Assembly (NCBI GenBank): GCA_016721005.1 | Contig: JADKJM010000006.1 | Coordinates: forward strand, 1 to 21,200 | Source: Flavobacteriales bacterium | GTDB lineage: Bacteria; Bacteroidota; Bacteroidia; Flavobacteriales_F; PHOS-HE28 | Length of the DNA stretch: 21,200 nucleotides | Direction: 5' to 3' | Shown here: positions 8,569-14,853 of the stretch, one piece after another | Layout: each line of letters begins with the position of its first letter | How positions within the stretch are numbered: the stretch's first letter is position 1 | The notes under the pieces: generated by a model | What the model saw: only the letters and a program-made list of their open reading frames with translations | What the model was told of the DNA's origin: nothing | The model's database searches: none | Translations under genes and position numbers: made by a program

Positions 8569-9193
8569 TCACCTCTAGATAGCGCTTGTAAGTCCTAGAG
8601 TTCTGCGAATAGGGGCATAGGTCCATATTGACGTAGACCGGTGTCAGGGTTTCCATCCCTGCAGCATTCACGACGGCAGTCTTCCCAGAATCCCCGCTTG
8701 TGTTGCTGATGTTGTAGTGCCGCTTTCGCAAGTCTCCAAACCGGATCTCCCAAATTGCCACACGGCAGCCTCTTCTTTCTGCACTATACTCAAAATCGTC
8801 GTGCACGAGAACATAGCGACAGACGAGATGTAAACCCTCCTTGGCTAAATGGCCCTTCGGGGCATTTTTCTCAAGTGCAACTTTTATCTCAACATCTCGA
8901 AGACCTTTCACCCGTGCGAGGAGATCAGGATACTTGTGTGGTCCATTTCTCTGAAAGGCACCATTCGAATTCATGGCCATTCCAGCACCGAAGAGATTGC
9001 CAACTATCGCGCTGAGATTCGCTAGCTCCACAATCTGGCCCAACCTTTCGGAGTTGACCTGCACAAGTTTGTCGTCGATTTCATCAAGAATAGCATGCGC
9101 GTGGCTCACACTCTTCGCAATGAGATCAGGATTCAACCCAAACGCAGAAAGCTTATCAGCATGGAGAGCCCTGTATCTCGTCGGCCTAGCCAT
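8555..9193 (-). CDS. Type II restriction endonuclease, PD-(D/E)xK fold
   Basis: An intact 212-residue protein, likely the cleaving partner of the adjacent cytosine methyltransferase. The nuclease core is visible as PHKYPDLLARVKGLRDVEIK, giving D90, E102 and K104 in the canonical PD-x11-ExK arrangement, followed by VALEKNAPKGHL. I do not recognise a named restriction-enzyme family, so the recognition site is unknown. Start ATG 9193 (MARPTRYRALHADK) is preferred over the upstream in-frame 9232 because it overlaps the controller gene's stop by eight bases (ATGGCTAG), the usual C-R coupling. A start at 9232 would lie deep inside that gene. Endonuclease identity is inferred from context plus the motif. 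Confidence 0.8.
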   Translation of the reverse strand: MARPTRYRALHADKLSAFGLNPDLIAKSVSHAHAILDEIDDKLVQVNSERLGQIVELANLSAIVGNLFGAGMAMNSNGAFQRNGPHKYPDLLARVKGLRDVEIKVALEKNAPKGHLAKEGLHLVCRYVLVHDDFEYSAERRGCRVAIWEIRFGDLRKRHYNISNTSGDSGKTAVVNAAGMETLTPVYVNMDLCPYSQNSRTYKRYLEVISSS

Positions 9194-9419
9194 GGCTTCG
9201 CTCCATGTTGAAGAACACACCAGGTGAAACATGCAACGCTTCCGACAACTTCACAATATTCAGGAGACCAATATTTCTCTCGCCGCGTTCTACACCCCCG
9301 ACATAGCTTCGATCAAGACCTGCACGGTCGGCAAGTTCTTCTTGTGATATCGCCTGCCGCTCCCTTTCGGAACGAACCGCCTGTCCAAAAGCCCGAAGCT
9401 TGGCATTCAGCTTTGCCAT
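9186..9419 (-). CDS. Restriction-modification controller (C) protein, XRE family
   Basis: A 77-residue, nearly all-HTH protein, the typical size of C proteins such as C.Esp1396I and C.PvuII. These dimers bind tandem sites upstream of their own gene. They first activate and later repress the C-R operon, delaying endonuclease synthesis until the host DNA is methylated. The HTH is AISQEELADRAGLDRSYVGG followed by VERGERNIGLLNIVKLSEAL. The start MAKLNAKLRAFGQ at 9419 is chosen because a C-operator lies just upstream (9441-9472) and extension beyond it would run through the operator. The stop overlaps the endonuclease start. A longer reading opposite DUF5683 is only an uninterrupted shadow frame. 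Confidence 0.9.
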   Translation of the reverse strand: MAKLNAKLRAFGQAVRSERERQAISQEELADRAGLDRSYVGGVERGERNIGLLNIVKLSEALHVSPGVFFNMERSHG

Positions 9420-9440
9420 GTGTGCAAATCTCCCGTGCGA

Positions 9441-9472
9441 TTGACTTTGATACCACGGACTATAAGTACCAT
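9441..9472 (-). promoter_or_regulatory. C-protein operator of the C-R operon
   Basis: Read on the minus strand, the left half is GTACTTATAGTCCGTG and the right half is GTATCAAAGTCAA. From memory, the Esp1396I operator has GACTTATAGTCCGTG then GATTATAGTCAA with the same spacing. ACTTATAGTCCGTG is shared exactly, and the right half keeps AGTCAA. The site ends 21 bases upstream of the C start, where a C-R promoter is expected. Confidence 0.8.
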
Positions 9473-9491
9473 TCATCCGTCGACTATTAAG

Positions 9492-9499
9492 AATCTTTG
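9492..9499 (+). promoter_or_regulatory. Possible -7 promoter element of DUF5683
   Basis: AATCTTTG differs at one base from the Bacteroidetes -7 consensus TAnnTTTG and is followed by CGCC, as in other candidates here. No clear -33 element is seen. The predicted start of transcription would fall at or next to GTG 9504, giving little or no leader. Confidence 0.3.
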
Positions 9500-9503
9500 C
9501 GCC

Positions 9504-10070
9504 GTGTCGCTCCTCCGCTGTCTGTTCATCGCGCTCCTGTTCGGGGCATCGCTCGTTGCGCACGCGCAATCCGATAGCACAGCCCGGATCATTCCGCACG
9601 CCGACACGCTGGACTGGCGCCACCACCACTCCCCCACCAAAGCCAGCATCCTCAGCGCGGTGGTGCCCGGGGCGGGGCAGGTGTACAACCGCAAGTATTG
9701 GAAAGCGCCGATCGTGCTGGTGGGCCTGGGCACGAGCATCTACTTCATCCGGGAGAACAACAGCCAGTACCAGCGCTACAAGGATGCGTACATCGCGCTG
9801 ACGGACAACGACCCGAACACGGTGGATGAGTTCAACGGGCAATTCGGTTCGCAGACCGTGCTGAACGTGGCCGATACCTACCGCCGCTGGCGCGACCTGA
9901 GCTACATCGCCTGCGGGCTGGTGTATGTGCTGAACATCGTGGATGCCAGCGTGGATGCCCACTTCGTGCGCTTCGATGTGGGTTCGGACCTGTCGTTGCA
10001 GGTGTCCCCTTCCCTGCCCTTGGCCGCGCAGGGCGCGCCGGGGTTCTCGCTCGCGCTCACCCTTCGCTGA
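9504..10070 (+). CDS. DUF5683 domain protein
   Basis: A 188-residue exported protein. Start GTG 9504 (SLLRCLFIALLFGASLVAHA) is chosen because it gives a compact signal peptide. The frame is open back to 9420 but runs through the C operator and has no signal-like N-terminus. The DUF5683 hallmark follows: SPTKASILSAVVPGAGQVYN, RKYWKAPIVLVGLGTSIYFI and the helical RWRDLSYIACGLVYVLNIVDA, with a final VDAHFVRFDVG tail. The family is common between parB and dapB in Bacteroidetes; its role is unknown, probably at the envelope. Here it is separated from parB by about 2.5 kb of restriction-modification DNA and is divergent from the C-R operon. Family assignment is firm, the start less so. Confidence 0.9.
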   Translation: MSLLRCLFIALLFGASLVAHAQSDSTARIIPHADTLDWRHHHSPTKASILSAVVPGAGQVYNRKYWKAPIVLVGLGTSIYFIRENNSQYQRYKDAYIALTDNDPNTVDEFNGQFGSQTVLNVADTYRRWRDLSYIACGLVYVLNIVDASVDAHFVRFDVGSDLSLQVSPSLPLAAQGAPGFSLALTLR

Positions 10071-10120
10071 GGTCTGTTGCCGTTCACAATTCTTCAAGGT
10101 CCGGCCAATGGGGAGCCGGT

Positions 10121-10128
10121 TACCTTCG
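10121..10128 (+). promoter_or_regulatory. Possible -7 promoter element upstream of dapB
   Basis: TACCTTCG followed by GCGCC, about 32 bases before the dapB ATG. It matches TAnnTTTG with one mismatch. The same string TACCTTCGGCGC recurs upstream of the lipoprotein gene at 13696. No good -33 TTG was found. Confidence 0.35.
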
Positions 10129-10159
10129 GCGCCATTGCCCGCAGAGCGGGAACGGACGC

Positions 10160-10911
10160 ATGCGGATCGCACTCTACGGCTATGGGAGGATGGGCAAGGC
10201 CATCGAACACGCAGCGACCGCGCGTGGGCATGAAGTGGTGTTGCGCGTACACGCTGCCAACGCGGGTACACCTCCCACCAGCGCGGACGTGGCGATCGAA
10301 TTCAGCACACCCGACCACGCGCTGGCGAACATGCGGCTCTGTATGGCGCACGGCGTGCCGGTGGTGGTGGGCACCACGGGGTGGTATGATCAGATGGATG
10401 CGATGAAGCGCCTCGTCGAGGAAAAGCAAGGCAGCTTGCTTTGGGCCAGCAACTTCAGCATCGGTGTGAACCTCTTTTTCCGCTTGAATAGAACGCTCGC
10501 CGGCCTGATGGACAAGCGACCGGAGTATCACGCGCATCGATGAGATCCATCACATCCACAAGTTGGATGCACCGAGCGGCACGGCGATCGCTGGCGCGGG
10601 ACATCGACTTGAAGACGCAGCGGTATTCGGGGTTTGAGCTCAAGGGGCAAGATCAGGGGGCAGGCGCAGGCGCAGGGGCAAACGGATCGCTTGCGCCTGC
10701 CCCTGCTCCTGCCCCTGTATTCATTCGCAGCGATCGCCTGGGCGAAGTGATCGGCAAGCATTCGGTGACCTGGTCCGGAAGCAATGATCGGATCGTCATC
10801 ATGCACGAAGCGTTCGATCGCAGCGGCTTTGCGATCGGGGCTGTGGTGGCCGCCGAGTGGCTGAAAGGACGCCGCGGTTTCTTCACCATGGATGATGTGC
10901 TTGAAAGCTGA
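10160..10911 (+). CDS. dapB: 4-hydroxy-tetrahydrodipicolinate reductase DapB, frameshifted, with in-frame palindromic insert
   Basis: DapB is the NAD(P)H-dependent reductase of the lysine/diaminopimelate pathway, in the cytoplasm. The nucleotide-binding motif is MRIALYGYGRMGKAIEHAA, then ADVAIEFSTPDHAL, VPVVVGTTGWYDQM and WASNFSIGVNLFFRLN. The substrate motif IHHIHKLDAPSGTA lies in a third frame between shifts near 10535 and 10590. The C-terminal half ends HEAFDRSGFAIGAVVAAEWL and FFTMDDVLES. About 250 residues in total, near the usual length. Two oddities stand out. A low-complexity GAGAGAGANGSLAPAPAPAP encoded by a DNA palindrome sits in the variable loop before VFIRSDRLGEV. The last two codons and the stop are supplied by a GAAANNN heptad array. 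The shifts are probably sequence errors. Confidence 0.92.
10656..10716. repeat. Inverted hexamer microrepeat inside dapB
   Basis: The left arm 10656-10681 is built of GGSGCA-like hexamers (four units). A nine-base loop ACGGATCGC follows, then the right arm 10691-10716 of TGCNCC hexamers. The arms are 26 bases each with four mismatches. A further GGGGCA lies just upstream at 10644-10649. The insert preserves the reading frame and encodes alternating Gly-Ala then Ala-Pro. Confidence 0.85.
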
Positions 10912-11050
10912 AAGTGGAAAGCAGAAAGTTGAAAGCAGAAAGTTGAAAACAGAAACATGAAAGCTGAAATATGAAACAACTTGCTTCGCTCTTTCCTCGA
11001 TCGGTTTCCGATCCCCTTTTTCAGCTTTCAGCTTTCAACCTTCAGCCTTC
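10903..11050. repeat. Heptad GAAANNN array with inverted counterpart between dapB and lepB
   Basis: Eleven consecutive 7-base units, each starting GAAA, run from 10903 to 10979 (GAAAGCT, GAAAGTG, GAAAGCA, GAAAGTT and variants). After about 36 bases, five heptads ending in TTC or TTTC follow at 11016-11050 (AGCTTTC twice, AACCTTC, AGCCTTC), complementary to the first array. The dapB TGA is formed at the junction of the first two units. The array ends six bases before the lepB ATG, so any transcript could fold into a long hairpin there. Confidence 0.85.
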
Positions 11051-11056
11051 GCACTA

Positions 11057-12630
11057 ATGGTCCCGTACATCTTCCTCTACGCCTACTTCGCTATTCTGCT
11101 GGCCAGTTTGTGGAAGCTCTTCCAGAAGGCGGGCAAGCCGACGTGGGCGGCCTTCGTGCCGGGCTACAACATTCTGGTGTGGCTGAAGATCACCGGCAAG
11201 CCGTGGTGGTGGATCGTGCTCTTCATCGTACCGGGCGTGAACCTGCTCATGTTCATCCTGATGAACGTGAACATCTCCATCGTGCTCGGCGAGCGCCGGT
11301 TCAAGGAGCATGTGCTGATGGCCTTCCTGCCGTGGTGGAAGGTGCCGGCCACGGTGTTCGCGCAGAACAGCTACGTGGGTCCGATCCCGGCTGGTAGCCG
11401 CAAGCGCGGACTGCTGGGCCAATGGGGCGATGCGATCCTCTTCGCGGTGATCGTGGCAACGGTGTTCCGCACGTACACCTTCGAAGCGTTCACGATCCCC
11501 ACACCTTCGATGGAGAAGAGTTTGCTCGTGGGCGATTACCTCTTCGTAAGCAAATTGAGCTACGGTCCGCGCCTGCCGATGACGCCGCTGACCTTCCCCT
11601 TCACGCACCACACCATTCCGGTGGTGAACTCGCAATCGTTCGTTCTTCTGGTTCAGCCAACCGTACCGCAGACTTAAGGATTCGGAACACCCCAACGCGG
11701 TGATGCCGTGGTCTTCAACTTCCCCGAAGGAGATACCGTGGTGGCGAATTTCCAGAACCAGAGCTACTACCAGTTGAAGCGCGAACACGGCTTCGCGAAA
11801 TTGAACGACCCGAACTACCGGATGGCGGAACGCCAGCCCGACGGACGAGATCTTGAAGCCCGGCGGTGGCTTGCTGATCCGTCCGGTGGACAAGCAGGAG
11901 AACTACATCAAGCGGTGCATCGGTACGCCGGGGGGATAGCCTGCGCGTGACGCATGCTAAGGTGTATGTGAACAGCGAACCACTGGCGCTGGCGAACACC
12001 GGCCAGTACAACTACGAGTTCGTGCTGTCGGCACCACTCAACACCGACCGCATCAAGACCCTCTTCGATATCTCGGCCAGTGATGTGTACCAAGGCCAGA
12101 TGCAGGATGGGAGTTTCTATGCGCTCATCCCCACATCGCCCACCGTCGCAGCGAAACTGGAGAAGTTCGACAGCGTGGTGAGCATGAAACGCCAGGACCA
12201 CGAGGCCGGTTTCTACAGCGATCCGCGTTACTTCCGCCCGATCTTTCCGAGCAACCCGGCGTACGATTGGAGCGAGGACAACTTCGGCCCGCTCTGGATC
12301 CCGAAAGCGGGTGCCACGTTGCAACTGGACCTGAAGATCCTGCCGCTGTACGAGCGCGCGATCCGCGTGTATGAAGGTCACGACCTGAAAGTGGATCCTT
12401 CGGCAAGCTCAGGACAACAGATCCTGATCGACGGATCACCGGCAACGACCTACACGTTCGAACAGGACTACTACTGGATGATGGGCGACAACCGCCACCG
12501 ATCGCAGGACAGTCGGTTCTGGGGCTTCGTGCCTTTCGATCACATCGTGGGCAAAGCGGTATTGGTGTGGTTCACCAAGGACCCGGATACGGGCATCCGT
12601 TGGAAGCGCTTGTTCACGGTGGTGAGGTAG
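11057..12630 (+). CDS. lepB: Signal peptidase I (LepB), first paralogue, frameshifted
   Basis: An inner-membrane serine/lysine protease that removes signal peptides from exported proteins. The N-terminal 100 residues hold hydrophobic helices (YIFLYAYFAILLASLW, WIVLFIVPGVNLLMFILM), and a further helix precedes the active site. The nucleophile is Ser in FTIPTPSMEKSLLVGDYLFV. The general-base Lys is in VDKQENYIKRCIGTPGD. The C-terminal box is YYWMMGDNRHRSQDSRFWGF. Total about 525 residues, the long form usual in Bacteroidetes. Shifts occur near 11645, 11675, 11840 and in the G-run 11930-11935; removing one G there restores GTPGDSLRVTHA. Such homopolymer context points to sequence error. A repeat-derived PSASSGQQ lies near 12400. 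A second lepB follows about 90 bases downstream. Confidence 0.93.
12393..12416. repeat. CTTCGGCAAGCTCAGG-type short repeat within lepB
   Basis: GGATCCTTCGGCAAGCTCAG followed by GACA resembles the widespread imperfect palindrome with core CTTCGACAAGCTCAGG found scattered in many bacterial genomes. It is in frame and encodes DPSASSGQ, which looks out of place within the conserved run between HDLKV and ILIDGSP. Confidence 0.6.
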
Positions 12631-12774
12631 GTTGTTCGTTGGTCGTGGTGAAGGTTGTTCGTGGTGAAGGTTGTTCGTGTGGCAGGTTGTTCGTATTGAG
12701 GGTTGTTCGTTGTTCGGCTGAATGGTGATGGAAATGGACACCCCGAGCAACGAACAACCCTCCACACGAACAAC
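12630..12774. repeat. GGTTGTTCGT array, 16-bp period, with inverted copies
   Basis: Five direct copies of GGTTGTTCGT start at 12630, 12653, 12669, 12685 and 12701; the last four are exactly 16 bases apart. Inverted copies ACGAACAACC (12750) and ACGAACAAC (12766) are again 16 bases apart. The first copy begins on the last base of the lepB TAG. The inverted arm lies inside the second lepB and encodes NEQPSTRTT. About 40 bases separate the arms. Confidence 0.88.
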
Positions 12775-13660
12775 GGCGTTCCTCCGCAACGAATGGTTCC
12801 GTGCATTTCTGCTCGCGTTGGTGGTGCTGGTGGCGTTGCACGCCTTCGTTTTCCGTTTCGTTAGCGTGCAGAGTACGAGCATGTACGCCACGTTGAAGCC
12901 GGGCGACCTGTTGCTGGTGCTGCGTTGGTCCGCATGGGCGGGTCTTGATCGCGGCGATGTGGTGGTGTTCCGCGATCCGTTGAAGGACCGCGACCCGATG
13001 CGCAAGCGTCCTCTCTTGGTGAAACGAGTGGCAGCAGGCCCGGGTGATGTATTGCAGTTGAAGCGCGGACATTTGGTGGTGAATGGCCAAGTGCAAGCAC
13101 CGCAACCGGGGATCACGATGAGCTACCTGATCCGCGTAAAGGATGGTGGCGAGGAAGCGGCTGATGAGATCCTCCGATCGCTTCACTTGCCGAAGGAACT
13201 GGCGATCCGCGATCGCGGAGATCTCGAAGTGCCCTTGAACGCGGCGTTGGCCAAGAAGGTGGAAATGGATCCGATCGTGATCGGTGCGGAGCCCATGCGG
13301 CTGGCTTCCGGTGCGCGCAGACACCTCTTCCCCTTCAGTCCGCGCTACCCCTGGAACGGCGACGACTACGGGCCGATCACCGTACCGCGCAAAGGCGACA
13401 CCTTGCACATCAATGTGGACAATTTCCCGCTCTACGACCGGTTGATGAGCGTGTACGAAGGCCACACGCTGGGCGTGAATGGAAACACGATGTTGCTGGA
13501 TGGAGCGCCGCTCACGGACTACGTGGTTGAGCAGGACTACTACTTCGTGCTGGGCGATTGCCGCCACTACAGTGCGGATTCGCGCTATTGGGGATTCCTT
13601 CCGGCGGACCATGTGGTGGGACGTGGCGTGCTGATCCATTCGAGCAACGGCGCTGACTGA
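12722..13660 (+). CDS. Signal peptidase I (LepB), second paralogue
   Basis: An intact frame of 312 residues. After a repeat-encoded N-terminus (MVMEMDTPSNEQPSTRTT) comes one transmembrane helix, FRAFLLALVVLVALHAFVF. The catalytic serine is in VSVQSTSMYATLKPGDLLLV and the lysine in RPLLVKRVAAGPGDVLQLK. The C-terminal box reads YYFVLGDCRHYSADSRYWGF, with GDC where GDN is usual. It is shorter than the first paralogue and has a single N-terminal anchor, as expected for the second member of tandem lepB pairs. In-frame starts at 12722, 12728 and 12734 are all possible. It is probably cotranscribed with the first lepB. Whether the two differ in substrate cannot be read from sequence. Confidence 0.9.
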   Translation: MVMEMDTPSNEQPSTRTTAFLRNEWFRAFLLALVVLVALHAFVFRFVSVQSTSMYATLKPGDLLLVLRWSAWAGLDRGDVVVFRDPLKDRDPMRKRPLLVKRVAAGPGDVLQLKRGHLVVNGQVQAPQPGITMSYLIRVKDGGEEAADEILRSLHLPKELAIRDRGDLEVPLNAALAKKVEMDPIVIGAEPMRLASGARRHLFPFSPRYPWNGDDYGPITVPRKGDTLHINVDNFPLYDRLMSVYEGHTLGVNGNTMLLDGAPLTDYVVEQDYYFVLGDCRHYSADSRYWGFLPADHVVGRGVLIHSSNGAD

Positions 13661-13695
13661 ACCCGAAGCGGCATCAGCAGAAGCACAAGCCCCGG

Positions 13696-13703
13696 TACCT
13701 TCG
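13696..13703 (+). promoter_or_regulatory. Possible -7 promoter element of the lipoprotein gene
   Basis: TACCTTCG followed by GCGC, ending 12 bases before ATG 13716. It repeats the string found at 10121. No -33 TTG is evident. The leader would be very short. Confidence 0.35.
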
Positions 13704-13715
13704 GCGCATCACATC

Positions 13716-14224
13716 ATGACCCTTCTTCGCTCCTTCCTTGCAACCGCCATCGTGGCATTGCTCCTTGTATCGTGCAGCACACCTGAACAAGGCACGTTGT
13801 GCGAACGCACCTTCGAACCGTACATGGATCTCGTCAGTGATCAGGTCCGCACGCTCCACAACGATGGCTACGTGGATGCGATGAAGTTGTACAAGGCCGG
13901 CGATCATGCGGGCGCGGAGAAAGGCTTGTTGGTGTACTTGGATCGGAAGGATGCTGCGAAAGGCGCGTGGCTCTACCTCGCGTGCAGCCAGTTGGCGATC
14001 GGCAAACCCTTCGAGGCCGAACGCGCGATCGATCGCTTGGAGGGATCCATGAAAAGGGATTCGCGGACCAATGCGAGTGGTACACGGTGGTGTGCTGGTT
14101 GTGCAGCGACCAATCCCCGCGCGCATTGAAAGGTGCGAAGGCCATCGTGGCGAAAGGGCGACATACCTACGCGAAGCAAGCGGAGCGATTGGTGAAGGCG
14201 CTCGAAGCCGAAGGGATCGAATGA
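13716..14224 (+). CDS. Small lipoprotein with TPR-like helices, one frameshift
   Basis: A predicted lipoprotein: MTLLRSFLATAIVALLLVSC ends in the lipobox LVSC with Cys20 as lipidation site. The mature part is helical (YVDAMKLYKAGDHAGAEKGL, then WLYLACSQLAIGKPFEAERA), resembling one or two TPR-like helix pairs. A missing base near 14047 shifts the frame. The protein then continues IHEKGFADQCEWYTVVCWLC and SPRALKGAKAIVAKGRHTYA, and ends KALEAEGIE. Reconstructed length is about 169 residues. The stop overlaps the ATG of the Nudix gene (ATGA), so the pair is translationally coupled. I do not recognise a named family, and the coupling does not suggest an obvious joint function. Confidence 0.8.
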
Positions 14225-14853
14225 CGATCTCCGCGATCCGTGATCGGTTGCACGAACGGCTGCGCGAACCGCTTCCGGGGCATGATGCGTTCCTGGAACT
14301 CTCCGGCTACAAACGCGAAGACCTCGAAGCCGCACGACGTATTTCGCCTCCACCACGGGAGAGTGCGGTGCTCGCACTGATCTACGAACGACAGGCTGTG
14401 CCGCATGTGCTGTTGATGCTTCGACCGACGTACGACGGCGTACACAGTGGCCAAGTGGCTTTCCCCGGTGGACGCATGGAACCGGAGGACCCATCGCTTG
14501 AATCCGCTGCACTACGCGAATTCACCGAGGAGACCGGTGCGGCCGTGAACGGTATCGAGGTGTTCGGAACGCTCACGCCGGTGTACATCCCGCCGAGCCG
14601 ATCATTGGTCACGCCGTTCATTGGTGTGTTGCCGGAACTCGGAGCGGTGGCGCCTGATCCGCGCGAGGTGGCGCAACTGATCGAAGCACCGCTGGAACTG
14701 GTGCTGCGCGATGATATCCTCAAGCACCGCCAGCAACACCTTGCCATGTTGGGTCGATCGGTGCAGGTGCCCTACTTCGATATCGCAGGGCACGCTGTGT
14801 GGGGGGCCACGGCCATGATGATGGCCGAGCTACGCGAATTGCTCCGACCCTAG
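14221..14853 (+). CDS. Nudix hydrolase, CoA pyrophosphatase type (NudL-like)
   Basis: A 210-residue protein. The CoA-pyrophosphatase/UPF0035 signature preceding the Nudix box is present: LLMLRPTYDGVHSGQVAFPG. The Nudix box continues GGRMEPEDPSLESAALREFT and EETGA, with the metal-binding REFTEE glutamates intact (E100, E103, E104). Enzymes of this subgroup hydrolyse CoA and CoA derivatives to phosphopantetheine and 3',5'-ADP in the cytoplasm. Start ATG 14221 is preferred because it overlaps the lipoprotein stop and gives the usual N-terminal helical region before the fold. Its 3' end overlaps the convergent cyclase gene by 24 bp. The family is firm; the exact substrate is inferred. Confidence 0.9.
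   Translation: MTISAIRDRLHERLREPLPGHDAFLELSGYKREDLEAARRISPPPRESAVLALIYERQAVPHVLLMLRPTYDGVHSGQVAFPGGRMEPEDPSLESAALREFTEETGAAVNGIEVFGTLTPVYIPPSRSLVTPFIGVLPELGAVAPDPREVAQLIEAPLELVLRDDILKHRQQHLAMLGRSVQVPYFDIAGHAVWGATAMMMAELRELLRP

Noticed and set aside
9420..10271. Long minus-strand reading frame extending the C protein upstream through DUF5683
   Set aside because: It lies opposite DUF5683, has His/Arg-rich shadow composition, and would cross the C operator; only the last 77 residues resemble a protein family.
12630..12774. Repeat array as a CRISPR
   Set aside because: Units are 10 bp with 6-bp gaps and have inverted copies; there are no spacers of CRISPR size and no cas genes.
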